This document shows positions 5,573-8,604 of a stretch of DNA of 8,604 nt, in pieces (position 1 is the stretch's first letter; each line of letters starts with the position of its first letter). Source of the DNA: Kiloniellaceae bacterium (lineage in GTDB: Bacteria; Pseudomonadota; Alphaproteobacteria; Kiloniellales; Kiloniellaceae); assembly GCA_028280915.1 (NCBI GenBank), contig JANQKX010000697.1, forward strand, positions 1 through 8,604, read 5' to 3'. The notes beneath the pieces are model-generated. The model was not told where the DNA came from. It did not search any database and saw only the letters and a list, made by a program, of their open reading frames with translations. Made by a program: the position numbers and the translations under genes.

Positions 5573-6118
5573 ATGTATCGGGACAACACCCTCGTTCCCA
5601 GCGAAGCCATGCGCCTTTTGGCCCTGGGCATTCTGGCCAGCCACGACCGCAGCTATAGCGAACTGGCCAGCGAAGTGCGCCACTTCACCGGGCGCATCGC
5701 CGGTCCTTCTCTGGATCTGGTCGGCGCGCCCCTTGAAGTCCTGAAAGTAGAAGGCCTGATCGCGCAAAAGGACCCGAAGGCACCGGAAAGCGACGAGGTT
5801 CCGCTGGTGATCACCGAAGAAGGCCGGGCCGAGCTGCGCCGCCTGCTGGCGAGTAACCTGCGCGCGCCGGTCAGCGAATTGAACAAGCTGATCATCGCCC
5901 TCAAGATCCGCTTCCTGCATTTCCTGCCCATCGAAGAGCAGCGCCTGCAGGCCGAAATGCTGGTGGAGATTTCCGAACGGGAGTTGGCCCGCCTGCTCGA
6001 CCTGCGCTCTCACAATGCCGCGGAAACCAGCCACTTGACCACCTGGCTCGACCACGAAATCGAGCAGGTCAAACATCGCTTGAGCTGGTACCAGGAACTC
6101 AGCGGCAAGCTTTCCTAA
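5573..6118 (+). CDS. PadR-like winged-helix transcriptional regulator
   Basis: This is a probable DNA-binding repressor of 181 residues. The N-terminal 90 residues read as a winged helix: MRLLALGILASHDRSYSELASEV (13-35), then a helix leading to LEVLKVEGLIAQ (54-65), and the wing ending in PLVITEEGRAELRRLL (77-92), a typical PadR closing pattern. The C-terminal part (about 100-178) is mostly amphipathic helix (ALKIRFLHFLPIEEQRLQAEML, then ISERELARLLDL and WLDHEIEQVKHRLSWYQEL). It resembles the dimerising PadR C-terminal domain (Vir_act_alpha_C type). GGAG (5561-5564) lies 8 bases before ATG 5573. The gene has its own upstream region with a TATAAT, two GTTAACG repeats and a Fur-like dyad, and a strong terminator after it, so it is probably a single-gene unit. 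Its target is unknown; the adjacent transporter is a natural candidate. MarR-type alternatives fit less well. Confidence 0.75.
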   Translation: MYRDNTLVPSEAMRLLALGILASHDRSYSELASEVRHFTGRIAGPSLDLVGAPLEVLKVEGLIAQKDPKAPESDEVPLVITEEGRAELRRLLASNLRAPVSELNKLIIALKIRFLHFLPIEEQRLQAEMLVEISERELARLLDLRSHNAAETSHLTTWLDHEIEQVKHRLSWYQELSGKLS

Positions 6119-6141
6119 CAGCGTGCCATCACAAACAACAC

Positions 6142-6168
6142 AAAAGCCCGCTTCCGGCGGGCTTTTTT
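6142..6168 (+). terminator. Intrinsic terminator, probably bidirectional
   Basis: AAAAGCCCGC (6142-6151) pairs perfectly with GCGGGCTTTT (6157-6166) around a 5-base loop and ends in six Ts (6163-6168). It lies 24 bases after the regulator stop and 38 bases before the end of the convergent dehydrogenase gene. The A-run on the left arm gives a shorter T-run on the minus strand, so it probably terminates both transcripts. Confidence 0.92.
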
Positions 6169-6205
6169 GGTGCTGTCACTCTGCGCTCGATGGGTCGTTA
6201 TCCGC

Positions 6206-6946
6206 TCAATAGAGGTGCTGTCCGCCGGTCACGAAAATCTCCGTTCCGGTCACATAGGCGAAATCTTCCGTGCACAGGCGGTAAACCGCCGCCGCCACCT
6301 CCTGCGGCGTGCCCATGCGGTGCATGGGAATGCGCGGGATCAGGGCTTCATATTCCTCGCCGATCATGGCGGTTTCAATCTCGCCGGGGGCGACAGCGTT
6401 CACCCGAACCCCCATTTCGGCGAACTCCACCGCCATCTCACGGGTGAGCGCCGACAAGGCCGCCTTCGAGGTTGAATAGGCCGAGCCGGCGAAGGGATGC
6501 ACCTCGTGCCCGGCGATGGAGGTGATGTTGACCACCGACCCGGCGCCCCGGCGCAAGGCCGCGGCAAAGCCCCGCCCCAAGGCCAGAGGCGCGAAAAAGT
6601 TGAGTTCGAATACCTTGCGCCATTGATCCACGTCCCCGTTGAGGCACCCCAATCGCTCCTTAAAGGGTGTTTTGGGCGATATGGCCGCGTTGTTGACCAG
6701 GGCATGCAAGGGCTGATCCGCCAGCAACTCGTTGGCTTCACGGATAAAGTTTTCGGTTTCCCCAGGATCGGCCAGGTCCACGGTGATGTGCCGGGTCCAG
6801 TTGGGGTCCCGCTGACAGGCCTCGGGCACTTCCTCGCGGGAACAGGTGATGATGCGCCACCCCTCGTCACTGAAACGCTTGACCGTCGCGTGACCGATGC
6901 CACGACTGGCGCCCGTCAGCACCACGGACTTGGAATGCTCGCTCAT
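6206..6946 (-). CDS. SDR family NAD(P)-dependent oxidoreductase
   Basis: This is a classical short-chain dehydrogenase/reductase of 246 residues, the family's usual size, with a Rossmann fold in the cytoplasm. Visible are the cofactor loop TGASRGIG (11-18), the acidic turn VDL (56-58), NNAA (85-88), and the catalytic set Asn116, Ser143 (NITSIAG), Tyr157 and Lys161 (YSTSK). VNAVAPGEIETAM (182-194) matches the family PG motif, and the C-terminus has YVTGTEIFVTGGQHLY. Arg37 after the second strand favours NADP(H), by family rule. The substrate cannot be told; 3-oxoacyl-ACP reductase (FabG)-like enzymes are the closest general class. AGGAG (6950-6954, minus strand) lies 3 bases upstream of the ATG at 6946. 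The stress-protein gene ends 66 bp upstream in the same direction without a clear terminator, only a TCCCCC/GGGGGA stem at 6987-7006, so the two are probably co-transcribed. Confidence 0.92.
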   Translation of the reverse strand: MSEHSKSVVLTGASRGIGHATVKRFSDEGWRIITCSREEVPEACQRDPNWTRHITVDLADPGETENFIREANELLADQPLHALVNNAAISPKTPFKERLGCLNGDVDQWRKVFELNFFAPLALGRGFAAALRRGAGSVVNITSIAGHEVHPFAGSAYSTSKAALSALTREMAVEFAEMGVRVNAVAPGEIETAMIGEEYEALIPRIPMHRMGTPQEVAAAVYRLCTEDFAYVTGTEIFVTGGQHLY

Positions 6947-7012
6947 AAGCTCCTGTCTTTCCTCTTTGTTTGCCCCTCAGGCCCCTTCCCCCGGCAATAT
7001 GGGGGACGCTCC

Positions 7013-7882
7013 CTAGTGAGCCATCAAGACCGGGATCTGGGCATTTTTCAGCACGTCATGAGTGGCTCCGCCCAGCAAGAGCTCCCGCAGACGGCTGTGG
7101 CCGTAGGCGCCCATGATCAGAAGATCGCCGCCCATGTTCGCCGTGCGTTGGAGCAGGTCCGCGCCCATCCCGTCCCCGCTGGGCTCGAAAGTCTCGCCCT
7201 CCGCCGTGATGCCGTGGGCCGCCAGGTAACGCAGCAGCTTCTGCGGCACTTCCGGCGCCACCTCCGAAACACCGGCCAGGCAGACCACCCGTTTGGCCTG
7301 ATGTAAAAACGGCAAGGCGCAGGACACGGCCCGCGCCGATTCCCGGGACCCGTCCCAGCCGATGGTGACCAGATCCCCGGTCGGAACCGCACCGCTCTGA
7401 GGCACGAGCAAAACCGGCCGCCCGCTGTCCAGCAAGGCCGCATCCAAGGTGGTGACCGCCGAGCCGCTGTCGTTCATGTCCGGCGCGGGCAGGACCAGAA
7501 GGTCCACCAGATGCCCCTCCCCGGCCACCTCGTCGGGCTCCTGCCCCACCACATGGCGAAACCCGGCGGAAAAGCTGCCGATCGGCGGCGCATCGTCATC
7601 GCCGATCACCGCAACCCCCTGGTCCACGCAATACTGCTTGAACAGGGATTGGGCCTGTTCCAGGCGGTCGGCGCCGCTCTGCTGCAGGTTTTCGATCATC
7701 TGCTCGACCACCACGCCGGCCATGCCCTCGCCCAGCACGGGAACGGCGACCTGAGGATCGGTCTCGGCAAACAGGCAGGTGACATGGGCGTTGAAACGCT
7801 GGCCCAGGGCCAGGCCGGCCCGCAGATTACGCTCGCAATTGGGCCCGCCGTCGACTAGAGCCAGAATGATGGCATAACTCAT
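7013..7882 (-). CDS. Universal stress protein, tandem UspA domains
   Basis: This cytoplasmic stress-response protein has 289 residues, made of two UspA-like halves. The N-terminal half (about 1-162) begins YAIILALVDGGPNCERNLRAG and ends VDLLVLPAP...PVLLVPQ. It lacks the nucleotide-binding glycine motif. The C-terminal half (about 168-289) starts VTIGWDGSRESARAV and carries the motif MGAYGHSRLRELLLGGATHDVL (257-278). This fits G-x2-G-x9-G and suggests ATP or AMP binding in this half only. I chose ATG 7882 because AGAAGG (7888-7893) lies 5 bases before it and the domain begins at once. A longer frame up to 7954 adds 24 residues with no family similarity. The gene heads a likely two-gene unit with the downstream dehydrogenase. 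The target process is unknown. Confidence 0.9.
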   Translation of the reverse strand: MSYAIILALVDGGPNCERNLRAGLALGQRFNAHVTCLFAETDPQVAVPVLGEGMAGVVVEQMIENLQQSGADRLEQAQSLFKQYCVDQGVAVIGDDDAPPIGSFSAGFRHVVGQEPDEVAGEGHLVDLLVLPAPDMNDSGSAVTTLDAALLDSGRPVLLVPQSGAVPTGDLVTIGWDGSRESARAVSCALPFLHQAKRVVCLAGVSEVAPEVPQKLLRYLAAHGITAEGETFEPSGDGMGADLLQRTANMGGDLLIMGAYGHSRLRELLLGGATHDVLKNAQIPVLMAH

Positions 7883-8056
7883 GGCGCCCTTCTCCCTTTT
7901 GGCAACCCGCGCAGAGTCGACCCTATCGAGTCGCTGTCGGAAGATACTACACAACTACGTCGGTTTTTTGAAATCACAGGTTTCCCCGGGCCAGGTTGCC
8001 CCGGCCTATCTGCTTCGGTCAGAAATCCGCTCTCCGGAACCTCGTTCCTTGACTAC

Positions 8057-8090
8057 CATATAGTGATACGGGCCATATAGTGATACGGGC
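8057..8090. repeat. Perfect 17-bp tandem repeat, two copies
   Basis: CATATAGTGATACGGGC occurs twice with no gap (8057-8073 and 8074-8090). It lies in the non-coding stretch 7883-8179, between the outer-membrane protein gene and the stress-protein gene, about 175 bp upstream of the latter. Each copy contains TATAGT, one base from a -10 hexamer on the plus strand, but no gene lies downstream on that strand. It could be a duplicated operator or a recent slippage event. Apart from this repeat and the inverted repeat at 8106-8171, I see nothing firm in that stretch. Confidence 0.85.
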
Positions 8091-8105
8091 TTCCGATTTG
8101 GAGCA

Positions 8106-8171
8106 GCCCCGTCCCTGTCCCAAGAGCCCGGCTGAAGCTTGGCTATGGTAAGCACCAGCCGGGCCCGGGGC
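8106..8171 (-). other. GC-rich inverted repeat downstream of the outer-membrane protein gene
   Basis: GCCCGGCTG (8126-8134) pairs perfectly with CAGCCGGGC (8156-8164). Inside its 21-base loop GCTT (8137-8140) can pair with AAGC (8150-8153). Outside, GCCCCG (8106-8111) can pair with CGGGGC (8166-8171). It begins 8 bases after the stop of the minus-strand gene ending at 8180, the position of a terminator, but no T-run follows on the minus strand. Termination by this hairpin is therefore uncertain. Confidence 0.5.
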
Positions 8172-8179
8172 GTCTAGGA

Positions 8180-8604
8180 TCAAAAGGCGTATTGGTAGCC
8201 GATCATGAAGCCCCAATCGCTCTTGAGCTGCGGACCGTTTAGGTTTTGATAAATGGGCAAGCCAAATTCGATGCCCAGGCGATGGCCGCGCAACAGGCCT
8301 TCCTGCCCGACCAGGTTCGCGCCCAGGCCGAGAAAGATCTTCTGACCGCCATAATTATCAGGGTCAGCCGTGGTGACGGGCGCGGTGATCTGGTCGTCTT
8401 GTCCCCGGACCTTGCCCTGAGTGGTCCCCGTGATGCGCAAGGAGGTACTGATCCAGTCGGCCCAAAGGTAGCTGCCCCAGGCCGTTAGATCGTATTTGTT
8501 GCCAAAGGCCCAATCGTTGCTGTTTCGGCCCAAAAACAAGGTGCTGGCAAACTGCGCGCCCCAGCCAAAGCTGTCCTGATGCCCCGTATAGGTTAGCCCC
8601 GGCA
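8180..8604 (-). CDS. Outer-membrane beta-barrel protein, C-terminal part (5' end outside window)
   Basis: The frame is open to the window edge and gives 141 complete residues ending in a TGA-type stop region at 8180. The sequence shows alternating polar and hydrophobic strands with many aromatic residues: FGWGAQFASTLFLGRN, YDLTAWGSYLWADWISTSLRI, then YGGQKIFLGLGANLVG, GHRLGIEFGLPIYQNLNGP and WGFMIGYQYAF. The protein ends in Phe after Tyr-Gln-Tyr-Ala, the typical C-terminal signal recognised by the outer-membrane assembly machinery. The GHRL...E.GLPIYQ.LNGPQL pattern is one I associate with proteins annotated as 'transporter' in the Phenol_MetA_deg-like barrel group. That name is a family label and does not establish a substrate. 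The signal peptide and first strands are outside the window. The same-direction stress-protein gene starts 297 bp downstream. Confidence 0.65.
   Translation of the reverse strand, partial: PGLTYTGHQDSFGWGAQFASTLFLGRNSNDWAFGNKYDLTAWGSYLWADWISTSLRITGTTQGKVRGQDDQITAPVTTADPDNYGGQKIFLGLGANLVGQEGLLRGHRLGIEFGLPIYQNLNGPQLKSDWGFMIGYQYAF

Noticed and set aside
6987..7006. TCCCCC/GGGGGA stem between the stress-protein and dehydrogenase genes as a terminator
   Set aside because: It is a 6-bp stem with no T-run on the minus strand, and co-transcription seems likelier.
6497..7306. 269-codon plus-strand frame over the dehydrogenase and stress-protein genes
   Set aside because: It runs antisense across two well-supported genes and the spacer between them.
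7883..7954. 24-residue upstream extension of the stress-protein frame
   Set aside because: The segment is Arg-rich and unlike the family, while ATG 7882 has a good ribosome site and starts directly at the first UspA strand.
7944..7973. Minus-strand promoter for the stress-protein gene (TTTCAA, 18 bp, TAGTAT)
   Set aside because: Only 3 of 6 and 4 of 6 consensus matches, which is too weak to annotate, although a promoter must lie somewhere upstream of 7882.
8019..8216. 65-codon minus-strand frame in the gap beside the outer-membrane gene
   Set aside because: It overlaps the end of the barrel gene in another frame, crosses the tandem and inverted repeats, and shows no domain or ribosome site.

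Overview
The window looks like GC-rich chromosomal DNA from an alphaproteobacterium, probably Rhodospirillales-like. The main evidence is a 5-aminolevulinate synthase (the Shemin route to heme, typical of that class). A polyamine-type ABC transporter with an enlarged permease loop and the GC-biased codon use fit this. I cannot name the genus. I see no rRNA, tRNA, CRISPR array, transposase or phage gene.

Layout, left to right. (1) 1-602 (+): the C-terminal half of 5-aminolevulinate synthase (hemA), cut by the window edge. (2) 786-5375 (+): a complete four-gene importer of the spermidine/putrescine (Pot) class, in the order ATPase, periplasmic binding protein, permease 1, permease 2. Permease 1 carries about 140 extra residues between its first two membrane helices. 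The gaps inside this operon are not plain spacers. A strong two-part hairpin straddles the ATPase stop codon, two more hairpins precede the binding-protein gene, and another with an AT-rich tail follows it. (3) 5573-6118 (+): a PadR-like winged-helix regulator behind a 197-bp region with operator-like sequences, ended by a clear intrinsic terminator at 6142-6168. (4) 6206-7882 (-): a short-chain dehydrogenase/reductase and, upstream of it in the same direction, a tandem universal stress protein, converging on the regulator. (5) 7883-8179: a 297-bp non-coding stretch with a perfect 17-bp tandem repeat and a GC-rich inverted repeat. (6) 8180-8604 (-): the C-terminal end of an outer-membrane beta-barrel protein, cut by the window edge.

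How the parts may work together. The binding protein would capture a cationic or amine-type solute in the periplasm, the two permeases form the channel, and the ATPase dimer drives import. The hairpins would allow the binding protein to be made in excess over the ATPase and permeases from one transcript. A GTTAACG-based motif occurs before the transporter operon and twice before the PadR-like gene, which suggests, without proving, shared control.

Most genes belong to known families and I found no clear new defence or mobile system. The best leads are the structured RNA between the ATPase and binding-protein genes, the shared GTTAACG motif, the permease loop domain, and the 17-bp tandem repeat.
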